A stretch of 34,869 nucleotides of DNA. Origin: Roseobacter sp. (GTDB taxonomy: Bacteria; Pseudomonadota; Alphaproteobacteria; Rhodobacterales; Rhodobacteraceae). Of this stretch, positions 15,830 through 23,340 are shown piece by piece. A program made the position numbers and the translations under genes. Location: contig DRFG01000111.1 in the NCBI GenBank assembly GCA_011050655.1, positions 1 to 34,869 on the forward strand, written 5' to 3'. The notes below the pieces were generated by a model. That model was not told the origin of the DNA. It saw nothing but the letters and a program-made list of their open reading frames with translations, and made no database searches. How positions within the stretch are numbered: position 1 is the first letter of the stretch; each line of letters opens with the position of its first letter.

Positions 15830-16128
15830 TGGGCAATAAAGACCATCCCTTTCATGCCGTCGCCGAAATGGCGGCCAAGCGTGGCCTGAAGGATCTAAAG
15901 CTCAAAGAGGAACGCGGCGGGGCATATGTACGCCTGTACCAGAACACGCCGCCGCTGTTCTTTAAGCACCGCAATGATCCCAGCGACAGCTTTGACCGCG
16001 AGAGCTTCAACGACTTCAAACGGATTTTGCTAAGCGAAGATGATTGCGCCAATGGCCCCGAAGCCACTGTAGTATTAATCAGATCGCTGCTTGAAAAATT
16101 TGCTGATTATACCCCTCGGCGCTCGTAA
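15829..16128 (+). CDS. Uncharacterised 99-residue protein coupled to fadA
   Basis: A 99-residue acidic/basic mixed protein with no domain I recognise. It begins MGNKDHPFHAVAEMAAKRGL, continues with VRLYQNTPPLFFKHRNDPSD and ends in a likely amphipathic helix (TVVLIRSLLEKFADY). The ATG overlaps the fadA stop (TGATG), which implies deliberate stoichiometric expression; 27 bp separate its stop from the next gene. No signal peptide and no transmembrane segment. Being between the alpha- and beta-subunit genes of the oxidation complex, it might be an assembly or regulatory factor, but that is only context. Confidence 0.75.
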   Translation: MGNKDHPFHAVAEMAAKRGLKDLKLKEERGGAYVRLYQNTPPLFFKHRNDPSDSFDRESFNDFKRILLSEDDCANGPEATVVLIRSLLEKFADYTPRRS

Positions 16129-16155
16129 CACACTCCAAATCAGGGAGAGATTAAA

Positions 16156-18357
16156 ATGACCGATTTTACCATGAAGACAGACGCCGACGGCGTCGCCATC
16201 ATCACTTGGGACGTGCCAGGAAAATCCATGAACGTCATGTCGATTGCCGGTTTGTCCGAACTGGACGCCATCATCGACAAGGTTCTGTCCGACGACAGCA
16301 TTAAGGGTGCCGTCATTACTTCGGGCAAGGATGGTTCTTTTGCCGGTGGCATGGACCTGAACTTGCTGGCGAAGATGCGCGAAGATGCCGGCGACAATCC
16401 TGCTCAGGGATTGTTCGATGGCACGATGCAGATGCACGCCTTGCTGCGCAAGATCGAACGCGCTGGCATGGACGCGAAAACCAACAAGGGCGGCAAGCCA
16501 ATAGCGTCGGCCCTGCCTGGTACTGCCGCGGGGATCGGTCTGGAATTGCCGCTTGCCACACACCGTATCTTTGTTGCTGACAACCCCAAAGCCCGTATTG
16601 GCCTGCCAGAGATTATGGTCGGCATCTTTCCGGGCGCAGGCGGTACCACCCGCCTGACCCGCAAGCTGGGTGCCATGGGCGCTTCGCCGTTCTTGCTTGA
16701 GGGCAAGATGGTTGCACCGGCAGCAGCGAAATCTGCGGGCCTGATTGACGAAGTCGTCGCTGATCCGGTTGCTGCCGCGAAAGACTGGGTGTTGAACGCC
16801 AAAGACGCGGACATCTTGAAACCGTGGGATGCAAAGGGCTACAAAATGCCCGGCGGGACACCTTACCACCCTGCTGGTTTCATGACCTTCGTCGGTGCCA
16901 ACGCAATGGTCAACGGCAAGACCCAAGGCGCATTCCCGGCCGCCAAAGCGCTGCTGAGTGCAGTGTATGAAGGGGCACTGGTACCTTTCGATACTGCGCT
17001 TAAGATCGAAGCGCGTTGGTTTACCAACATCCTGATGAACCCGTCGTCTTCTGCGATGATCCAGTCGCTGTTCCTAAACAAGGAAGCGTTAGAGAAAGGC
17101 GCTGTACGGCCCGAAGGCGTACCGGACCAGCGCGTTAAAAAGCTAGGCGTATTGGGTGCGGGCATGATGGGTGCCGGCATTACGTTGGTATCGGTTCAGG
17201 CCGGTATCGAGGTCGTGCTGATCGACCAGACCCAAGAAGCCGCAGACAAGGGCAAAGCCTATTCTGCCAGCTTCTTTGACAAAGGCATCGCACGCAAGAA
17301 ATCCACCGAGGAAAAGAAATCCGCCGCGCTGGATCTGATCACTGCCACAACCGATCTGGACGCGCTCAAGGGGTGCGATCTGATCATCGAGGCGGTGTTC
17401 GAGGATCCGAAAGTAAAAGCCGAGATGACCAAAAAGGTCGAAGCGGTGATCCCCGAGGATTGCACCTTTGCTTCCAACACTTCCACCTTACCTATCACTG
17501 AATTGGCCAAGGCATCGACGCGTGCGGACCAATTCATCGGCATCCACTTCTTTTCACCCGTTGAAAAGATGCTGTTGGTCGAAATCATCAAAGGCGCTGA
17601 GACAGGCGACCGTGCGGTGGCCAAATCGCTCGATTACGTGCGCCAGATCCGCAAGACGCCGATCGTCGTAAACGATGCGCGGTTCTTCTATGCCAATCGC
17701 TGTATCATTCCTTACGCCAATGAAGGCGCACGGATGATCACCGAAGGCACGGCACCGCAATTGGTTGATCACGCGGCTCAGTTGCTGGGCTTCCCCGTGG
17801 GGCCAGTACAATTGACCGACGAAACCTCGATTGATCTGGGGGCCAAGATTGCCCGCGCAACGAAAGAGGCCATGGGTAACGCCTATCCGGCATCCCAAGC
17901 AGACGATCTGATCTTCTGGATGGAAGATCTGGGCCGTTTGGGGCGCAAAGCAAACGCTGGATTTTTTGACTATGATGAAAAGGGCAAGCGTCAGGGTTAT
18001 TGGAAGGGCATACACGACAAATTTCCGCTGGCCGATGAACAGCCTGACCTGCGCGACGTGCAGGACCGTCTGATGTTCGTTCAGGTATTGGAAGCCGTAC
18101 GTGCGCTGGAAGAAGGCGTGTTGATGGACATACGCGAAGGCGACGTGGGTGCGATCCTTGGCTGGGGCTTTGCGCCTTGGTCCGGCGGCCCGTTCAGCTG
18201 GCTGGATATTATCGGTGCACCTTATGCCGCCGAACGTTGCGACCAGTTGACCGAGAAGTTCGGGGATCGGTTCAAGTGCCCAGACCTGCTGCGTGAAATG
18301 GCCGAAAAGAACCAGACCTTCTATGGCCGCTTCGGCCCTGATGCAAAGGCCGCTTAG
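16156..18357 (+). CDS. fadB: Bifunctional enoyl-CoA hydratase / 3-hydroxyacyl-CoA dehydrogenase
   Basis: A 733-residue multifunctional enzyme for the two middle steps of beta-oxidation. The N-terminal crotonase domain (about 1-300) has the oxyanion segment GKDGSFAGGMDLN and both expected catalytic glutamates, in GIGLELPLATHR and RIGLPEIMVGIFPGAGG. The NAD-binding domain starts near 325 with LGVLGAGMMGAGITLVSVQA, followed by the catalytic region IGIHFFSPVEKMLLVEII and the 3HCDH pair (NRCIIPYANEG; NAGFFDYDEKGKRQGYW). The size suits the FadB/FadJ class; the two cannot be told apart from this alone. GGGAGAG precedes the ATG. It closes the operon; a strong hairpin follows. Confidence 0.95.
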   Translation: MTDFTMKTDADGVAIITWDVPGKSMNVMSIAGLSELDAIIDKVLSDDSIKGAVITSGKDGSFAGGMDLNLLAKMREDAGDNPAQGLFDGTMQMHALLRKIERAGMDAKTNKGGKPIASALPGTAAGIGLELPLATHRIFVADNPKARIGLPEIMVGIFPGAGGTTRLTRKLGAMGASPFLLEGKMVAPAAAKSAGLIDEVVADPVAAAKDWVLNAKDADILKPWDAKGYKMPGGTPYHPAGFMTFVGANAMVNGKTQGAFPAAKALLSAVYEGALVPFDTALKIEARWFTNILMNPSSSAMIQSLFLNKEALEKGAVRPEGVPDQRVKKLGVLGAGMMGAGITLVSVQAGIEVVLIDQTQEAADKGKAYSASFFDKGIARKKSTEEKKSAALDLITATTDLDALKGCDLIIEAVFEDPKVKAEMTKKVEAVIPEDCTFASNTSTLPITELAKASTRADQFIGIHFFSPVEKMLLVEIIKGAETGDRAVAKSLDYVRQIRKTPIVVNDARFFYANRCIIPYANEGARMITEGTAPQLVDHAAQLLGFPVGPVQLTDETSIDLGAKIARATKEAMGNAYPASQADDLIFWMEDLGRLGRKANAGFFDYDEKGKRQGYWKGIHDKFPLADEQPDLRDVQDRLMFVQVLEAVRALEEGVLMDIREGDVGAILGWGFAPWSGGPFSWLDIIGAPYAAERCDQLTEKFGDRFKCPDLLREMAEKNQTFYGRFGPDAKAA

Positions 18358-18388
18358 GGCAGCTTTAATCTAACGACCAACACCCTTG

Positions 18389-18418
18389 AAACGGCCAGCA
18401 GCCTCTGCTGGCCGTTTT
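18389..18418. terminator. Strong terminator hairpin between fadB and sulfotransferase gene
   Basis: AAACGGCCAGCAG (18389-18401) pairs perfectly with CTGCTGGCCGTTT (18405-18417), a 13-bp stem with a 3-base loop, followed by T then C. It stands between two convergent stop codons (18357 and 18424). The A-rich and T-rich arms make it work on both strands. Good intrinsic terminator despite a short T-run. Confidence 0.85.
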
Positions 18419-18423
18419 CACGA

Positions 18424-19074
18424 TCAGGCGTCGAAACGGTACCCGAAACGCGCGATGTCTTCGGCGCAAAGCCCGGCTACCAGATTACGTGTCTGCTCGG
18501 TGTAGTACACCCGATGGTCCTGCTCGCGGCTCGATGTGTTCTTATGCGGAAGGTTCACGTCGAACCCAAGGTGATCAAACAGCGGGGCTGCATCCTGTGT
18601 AAAATGTTCAACCCGGATGAACAGTTTGCACCGCTCTTGTTTCAGACTATCGCGCACGTAAAAGCCGTATGGTGCCGCTTGGAAGCTTTGTTGTACAAAC
18701 GGTGTGTTGAGGAAACTGCCAAAGTCTACTTGGCTGGCCAGTACCACCGCCGGATGGTCAAAGGTCTGATCACGTAACCAGTGGTAATAGCTGACGATCC
18801 GGTCCCATGGGTTGCGCACCATGGTAAAGGTAAACATCTGCGCGATCTCATCACGGGGAACCAAGCCCTCGATATCCGCCAAAGTGGAATGCTTCCAAAG
18901 CCGACCCGCAGTCTTTGCATCGCTTAACCGCTTTCGTCGCTTCGCCGCCTTGGGCGTATCACCCAACATCAGATCGTCTTTCATGGCGCGGCTTTCCAAC
19001 GCCAACGCCAACGATGTACCGCCGGTTTTGGGAATATGAACAAAGATATAACCGCGACCCTTGCTGATGATCAC
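18424..19074 (-). CDS. Sulfotransferase family 2 domain protein
   Basis: A 216-residue protein that starts at the GTG at 19074, with GGGGAG six bases upstream; the open frame reaches back to 19116 but without such a site. The PAPS-binding 5'-phosphosulfate loop is YIFVHIPKTGGTSLALALE, and the 3'-phosphate motif is FTMVRNPWDRIVSYYHWLRD. These define the family that moves sulfate from PAPS to carbohydrates or other hydroxyls, often for cell-surface polysaccharides. The acceptor is unknown, and no glycan genes surround it. It is divergent from the acyl-CoA ligase gene. The length is at the short end of the family but both cofactor motifs are complete. Confidence 0.85.
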   Translation of the reverse strand: MIISKGRGYIFVHIPKTGGTSLALALESRAMKDDLMLGDTPKAAKRRKRLSDAKTAGRLWKHSTLADIEGLVPRDEIAQMFTFTMVRNPWDRIVSYYHWLRDQTFDHPAVVLASQVDFGSFLNTPFVQQSFQAAPYGFYVRDSLKQERCKLFIRVEHFTQDAAPLFDHLGFDVNLPHKNTSSREQDHRVYYTEQTRNLVAGLCAEDIARFGYRFDA

Positions 19075-19252
19075 GTCGCGCTCCCCGTCTGGCGGCGCAG
19101 ACGACAAAAGCAACACACCCGGTTGCAGCCCAAATTCAGCTTTGTGAACAAAATACGACAGTCTCCGAATGGCTATGCAGTTTCACTCTTTTCAAAATCC
19201 CCGCTCCCACGCAATACTTATGCCGATAACGTCCTAAATGGCAGGAAATATG

Positions 19253-20878
19253 ATGGGTTGGATGACAAACGAAGAAGGCTTGGACAAATGTCGCGCCAAT
19301 TACGTCGCACTTACCCCCCTGTCGCATCTGCAACGCGCAGCCAAGGTATTTCGCGATGTGACGGCTGTGTCATACGGCGCGAAGTCGCATACCTATGCGC
19401 AGTATTATGACCGGTGTAGCAAGCTGGCTTCGAGCTTGGTTAACCTCGGCGTCCGCCCCGGGCAGGTTGTTGCAACCCTTATGCCAAACGTGCCGGCCCA
19501 AGCCGAAGCCCATTTTGGTGTGCCAGCATGCGGGGCGGTGTTGAACACTATCAATACAAGGCTGGATGTCGATACCGTCGCATATATTCTTGATCACGGC
19601 GAAGCCCGTGTGCTGCTGGCCGATACGCAATTCATCGAATTGGCAGAAGCAGCCTGCGCGCAGGTTGGAGAGCATGCTCCGATGATTATCGAGGTATCCG
19701 ACCACGGGGCCGGTTATACCGCGTCAGGAAAGCACCGCGAATACGAGGATCTGATCGCCGAGGGGGACCCGCAGTTTGCATGGGTGATGCCGCAGGACGA
19801 ATGGGAAAGCCTTGCGCTGAATTACACCTCTGGCACCACGGGGCGGCCCAAGGGGGTCGTCTACCATCACCGTGGGGCGTACCTGATGACAATGGGGACG
19901 GTGGTCAGTTGGCGCATGGTCATGCGGCCTGTGTTCATGCAGATTGTTCCGCTTTTCCATTGCAACGGTTGGAACCACACCTGGATGATGCCGTTGTTGG
20001 GGGGGACACTGGTTTGCTGCCGCGATGTTACCGCCGCCACGATCTATGATGCGATCGCGGATCAGCGGGTTACGCATTTCGGTGGGGCTCCTATCGTGCT
20101 GAACATGCTGGTCAACGCACAGCAGAACGAACGCCGCGCCTTTGATCACACTGTCGAGGTGTTTACCGCTGGGGCACCTCCGGCCCCTGCCACCCTGACC
20201 AAGATCGAGGCTTTGGGTTTCAACGTCACGCAGGTTTATGGCCTGACCGAAACCTATGGTCACGTCACCGAATGCCTTTGGGACCCAGACTGGGATGCTC
20301 TGCCAAGCCAGTCCCGCGCTGCGGTCAAAGCCCGCCAGGGTGTCGCAATGCCGATGATGGAGGACATCACGGTGCTGGATGACCAGATGACGCAGGTCGC
20401 ATTGGATGGCAGCACGCAAGGCGAAATCATGATACGCGGCAACGCGGTGATGAAGGGGTATTTCAAGAACCCGGACGCAACCCGCGAGGCTTTCTCGGGT
20501 GGCTATTTCCATTCGGGCGATTTGGCCGTCCAGCATCCAAATGGCTACATTCAGATCGCGGACCGCGCCAAAGACATCATCATCTCGGGCGGAGAAAACA
20601 TATCGTCGGTCGAAGTCGAAGGCGTGTTAATGGGGCACCCCGATGTGAACCTGGCTGCGGTAGTGGCCAAACCGGACGAAAAATGGGGCGAAGTTCCCTG
20701 CGCTTTCGTCGAACTCAAAGCCGGTGCCGTCGGTGACGAGGCTGCGATGATCGCCTTTGCCCGCCAAACGCTGGCGGGCTTCAAGACGCCTAAGAAGATT
20801 GTGTTTCAGGAACTTCCGAAAACCTCGACGGGAAAGATCCAGAAATTCGAGCTGCGCAAATCTGCTGCGACCCTGTAA
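19253..20878 (+). CDS. Acyl-CoA synthetase, AMP-forming (fatty-acid or methylmercaptopropionate type)
   Basis: A 541-residue ANL-superfamily ligase that activates a carboxylic acid with ATP and CoA. The start at 19253 has AGGA six bases upstream; in-frame ATGs at 19238 and 19250 are alternatives. Motifs: P-loop NYTSGTTGRPKGVVYHHRG, the GLTETYGH adenine/acyl motif, the hinge region HSGDLAVQ...DRAKDIIISGGENISSVEVE, and the catalytic lysine in KTSTGKIQKFELR. The opening MGWMTNEEGLDKC and the VPAQAEAHFGVPACGAVLNT stretch resemble a marine Rhodobacterales group that includes DmdB, the ligase for 3-methylmercaptopropionate from DMSP. Medium-chain fatty acids are the alternative. The fad operon ends 900 bp away. 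Confidence 0.9.
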   Translation: MGWMTNEEGLDKCRANYVALTPLSHLQRAAKVFRDVTAVSYGAKSHTYAQYYDRCSKLASSLVNLGVRPGQVVATLMPNVPAQAEAHFGVPACGAVLNTINTRLDVDTVAYILDHGEARVLLADTQFIELAEAACAQVGEHAPMIIEVSDHGAGYTASGKHREYEDLIAEGDPQFAWVMPQDEWESLALNYTSGTTGRPKGVVYHHRGAYLMTMGTVVSWRMVMRPVFMQIVPLFHCNGWNHTWMMPLLGGTLVCCRDVTAATIYDAIADQRVTHFGGAPIVLNMLVNAQQNERRAFDHTVEVFTAGAPPAPATLTKIEALGFNVTQVYGLTETYGHVTECLWDPDWDALPSQSRAAVKARQGVAMPMMEDITVLDDQMTQVALDGSTQGEIMIRGNAVMKGYFKNPDATREAFSGGYFHSGDLAVQHPNGYIQIADRAKDIIISGGENISSVEVEGVLMGHPDVNLAAVVAKPDEKWGEVPCAFVELKAGAVGDEAAMIAFARQTLAGFKTPKKIVFQELPKTSTGKIQKFELRKSAATL

Positions 20879-20885
20879 GCGCTGT

Positions 20886-20920
20886 GCGCCGAAACCGTCC
20901 CGATTTGGGTCGGTTTGCGC
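20886..20920. terminator. Hairpin between convergent ligase and acetyltransferase genes
   Basis: GCGC (20886-20889) and AAACCG (20892-20897) on the left pair with CGGTTT (20911-20916) and GCGC (20917-20920) on the right, with CCC/GGG extending the stem inward past one mismatch. It begins eight bases after the ligase stop (20878) and lies before the acetyltransferase stop (20942). Probable shared terminator; no T-run. Confidence 0.6.
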
Positions 20921-20941
20921 GATACTCCAACTGGGCTGTGC

Positions 20942-21436
20942 TTATGTAGCAAGGCGTCGGGGCTTTTTAGCTACGCTCAATCTTTTTTCGTACCGCCAGA
21001 CATCGACCACCAACGGCCCCTCTCCGGTTTCGACCTCATAAGGGATCGCTCCTGCCTGCGTCCAACCACATTTTTCATAAAATGCGGCGGCTCTTTCATT
21101 GCCGACCGAACAGGCCAACCACTTCAACCCATCGCCCAATGCATCTTCTGCCGCTTGCATAAGCCTTGTCGCAACGCCAGTACCCTGATACGGACGGTTC
21201 ACATAAAACTGATATATCTCATCTTGGTCCAGCATGAAAAATCCGACGATCTGATCATCTTGCCACGCCACATGGGTCTGCCCTAAATGGGCGGCAATGC
21301 GCCCAGCAAACTCTGCCGGAGTACGTAGATTAACAAGCGCAGGCGGTACTATTTGCGCATGAGCCTGATACCAGCCCTTATACCACATGTCAGCGAGAAC
21401 TGCTGTATCGGCAACCTGAGCAGGTTTTATCTTCAT
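20942..21436 (-). CDS. GNAT family N-acetyltransferase
   Basis: A 164-residue GNAT protein. The ATG at 21436 is chosen because AAGGAG lies eight bases upstream; a second ATG two codons earlier is too close to that site. The acetyl-CoA motif A is YQFYVNRPYQGTGVATRLMQ, and the later NERAAAFYEKCGWTQAG is the typical motif B with the conserved Tyr. Substrate unknown (small amine or protein N-terminus). Convergent with the ligase gene and divergent from the M48-like gene; no operon partner. Confidence 0.88.
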   Translation of the reverse strand: MKIKPAQVADTAVLADMWYKGWYQAHAQIVPPALVNLRTPAEFAGRIAAHLGQTHVAWQDDQIVGFFMLDQDEIYQFYVNRPYQGTGVATRLMQAAEDALGDGLKWLACSVGNERAAAFYEKCGWTQAGAIPYEVETGEGPLVVDVWRYEKRLSVAKKPRRLAT

Positions 21437-21543
21437 ATGCATATCTCCTTCAGAATTGTCACATGCTGGCCCAACTGCCCCCATTGCTCAACCCGTAACA
21501 GATGGTAGACTAGCGAAAACGATATGGCAGTATACTACAGGAT

Positions 21544-22557
21544 ATGACGGCGCTTTCAAAATATGCCCGGTTAGAAGCAACGGGCCTTTGGCGTGCTGGT
21601 CCAGATGAGCAGCGGCGCGAAGTAATCGTATCCATCGGTGATGCGACCTTGGTGATATCGAACCTGAAAGATCAAGCGCTCGCCCATTGGTCGTTGGCGG
21701 CGGTGGACCGTAAAAATCCTGGTTTACGGCCTGCTATCTACCACCCCGACGGCGACCCCTCCGAGACCCTTGAAATTCCGGATTCCGAAGCAGAGATGAT
21801 CGATGCAATCGAAACATTGCGCAAAGTGGTGGACCGCGGGCGACCCCGACCGGGCAGACTTCGGCTTTACGGCGTTCTGGCGTCGTTTCTTGTGGTGGCG
21901 GCCCTTGCAATTTTTTGGCTACCAAGAGCCGTGCAAGACCATACATTGCGCGTCGTTCCTAAGGTCAAAAGTGCAACCATCGGCGCGGCGCTGCTTAAAC
22001 AGATCGAACGGGTCTCAGGTGTGGCCTGCACCCCTCCTCGGGGTCGCACAGCCCTTGCTAAACTGGGGGCGCGTCTGTCAGCAGGGCCGCTGGTCGTGCT
22101 ACCGGCGATGACGCGGCCCAGCTTGCACCTCCCCGGTGGCATGATCGTATTGGACAAAACCCTGTTTGAAAATTACGATTCACCAGACGTGGCTGGCGGC
22201 TTCATTCTGTCAGAGCTCGTGCATCGTGACGTCAGTGACCCTCTGGCCGATATGCTTTCCGCTATCGGATTGCGTGAAAACTTTCGGTTGTTGACCACAG
22301 GTGACGTATCCGACGCTGCCCTCGAAAGCTATGCCGAACATCTGATGAGCCAGAAAGGCCAGCCACCATCGACAGATGCATTGTTGGCCCGTTTTGCCAA
22401 AGAAAGGCTCCACAGTACGCCATTTGCCCAGGCGCGCGATAAGACTGATGCAACGGTTCGCGCACTGATTGAACGTGACCCAATGAACGGTCAGGAAACG
22501 GCACCGCTTCTAAACGACGCCGATTGGCTTAGGTTGCAAGATATCTGCGTAGGATAG
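21544..22557 (+). CDS. Membrane-anchored M48-like protein with lost zinc site
   Basis: A 337-residue protein. Residues 1-105 are cytoplasmic and soluble; 108-127 is a transmembrane segment (YGVLASFLVVAALAIFWLP), leaving the remainder in the periplasm. Residues 196-227 look like an M48 metallopeptidase core: LPGGMIVLDKTLFENYD, and 23 residues after the GG come SELVH (Ser223-His227) where the family has HExxH. The spacing from GG equals that in M48 enzymes as I remember them, but the first zinc histidine is Ser, and no clear third ligand follows, so catalysis is unlikely. A possible scaffold or inhibitor-like role is inference. The downstream SGNH hydrolase begins 9 bp later, suggesting co-transcription. 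The ribosome binding site is weak. Confidence 0.7.
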   Translation: MTALSKYARLEATGLWRAGPDEQRREVIVSIGDATLVISNLKDQALAHWSLAAVDRKNPGLRPAIYHPDGDPSETLEIPDSEAEMIDAIETLRKVVDRGRPRPGRLRLYGVLASFLVVAALAIFWLPRAVQDHTLRVVPKVKSATIGAALLKQIERVSGVACTPPRGRTALAKLGARLSAGPLVVLPAMTRPSLHLPGGMIVLDKTLFENYDSPDVAGGFILSELVHRDVSDPLADMLSAIGLRENFRLLTTGDVSDAALESYAEHLMSQKGQPPSTDALLARFAKERLHSTPFAQARDKTDATVRALIERDPMNGQETAPLLNDADWLRLQDICVG

Positions 22558-22566
22558 GCCCTGCTG

Positions 22567-23340
22567 ATGTTCGATATCGGTCTTCGCTTGGTGATGCTTC
22601 CCATTTTAGTCGCGCAAGGTGTGAGGGTACGGGCGCGTGCCCTGCGCCTTCCCGAAGCCGATGGCCCCCGGTTCGGTCAGCTTGGCGATGGCCCGCCGCT
22701 TTCGATCCTGATCCTAGGTGATTCATCGGCGGCGGGGGTCGGTGTCGGCCAACAATCACAAGCGCTTTCAGGCCAGCTTGCCCAGTCGCTTGGTAAGCAT
22801 TTCAAACTCGACTGGCGGTTGGTGGCACAGACAGGTGCAACCACACGCAGCACTCTCAACACTCTGAACCGCCTAAAACCCGTGCCCTTCGACGTCATCG
22901 TAACCGCGCTTGGCGTCAACGATGTGACACATGCCGTTCCAAGGTCTCTTTGGGTACGGCAGCAACAAAGATTAATCGACAGGCTCGACACGTTATATGC
23001 GCCGCGACTGATCTATATTTCCGGCGTCCCGCCACTGGGTGATTTTCCCATACTCCCGCAGCCGTTGCGGTGGTCGCTTGGCCGCGAGGCGCAGCGCTTT
23101 AACACGGCACTGGTGCGCCAGGCCCAATTGCATCCTCATGTCCGCCATGTGCCATTCAACATCCCGCTTAAACACTCTCAATTAGCCGAAGACGGATATC
23201 ACCCCGGTCCCGAGATCTATGCGCTATGGGGAAAAGAAATGGCCAGCCGGATTATCTCCGACTGGCCTGATGTAGCTGCCGACGCTCGAGGCTCAGCGGA
23301 TATAGGCGTCTTGAAAGCCAACACGCCGCAGCGAGTTTAA
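22567..23340 (+). CDS. SGNH/GDSL hydrolase
   Basis: A 257-residue esterase-like hydrolase. Block I is ILGDSSAAGVGVG with nucleophile Ser53, block III is GVND (115-118), and block V is DGYH with Asp208 and His211, all correctly spaced. The first 20 residues are hydrophobic (LVMLPILVAQGVRVRAR) and could be a membrane anchor. The family deacylates lipids, glycans or CoA esters; the substrate is not predictable. Starts 9 bp after the M48-like gene, so probably the same transcript. Its last 48 bp overlap the end of the convergent SPOR gene. Confidence 0.88.
   Translation: MFDIGLRLVMLPILVAQGVRVRARALRLPEADGPRFGQLGDGPPLSILILGDSSAAGVGVGQQSQALSGQLAQSLGKHFKLDWRLVAQTGATTRSTLNTLNRLKPVPFDVIVTALGVNDVTHAVPRSLWVRQQQRLIDRLDTLYAPRLIYISGVPPLGDFPILPQPLRWSLGREAQRFNTALVRQAQLHPHVRHVPFNIPLKHSQLAEDGYHPGPEIYALWGKEMASRIISDWPDVAADARGSADIGVLKANTPQRV

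Noticed and set aside
16075-16926. 283-residue minus-strand frame antisense to fadB
   Set aside because: Its sequence is rich in His, Arg and Gln without any domain, which is typical of the antisense frame of a GC-rich gene.
19724-20536. 270-residue minus-strand frame antisense to the acyl-CoA ligase
   Set aside because: Shadow of a strongly supported ligase; composition of a reverse frame and no ribosome binding site.
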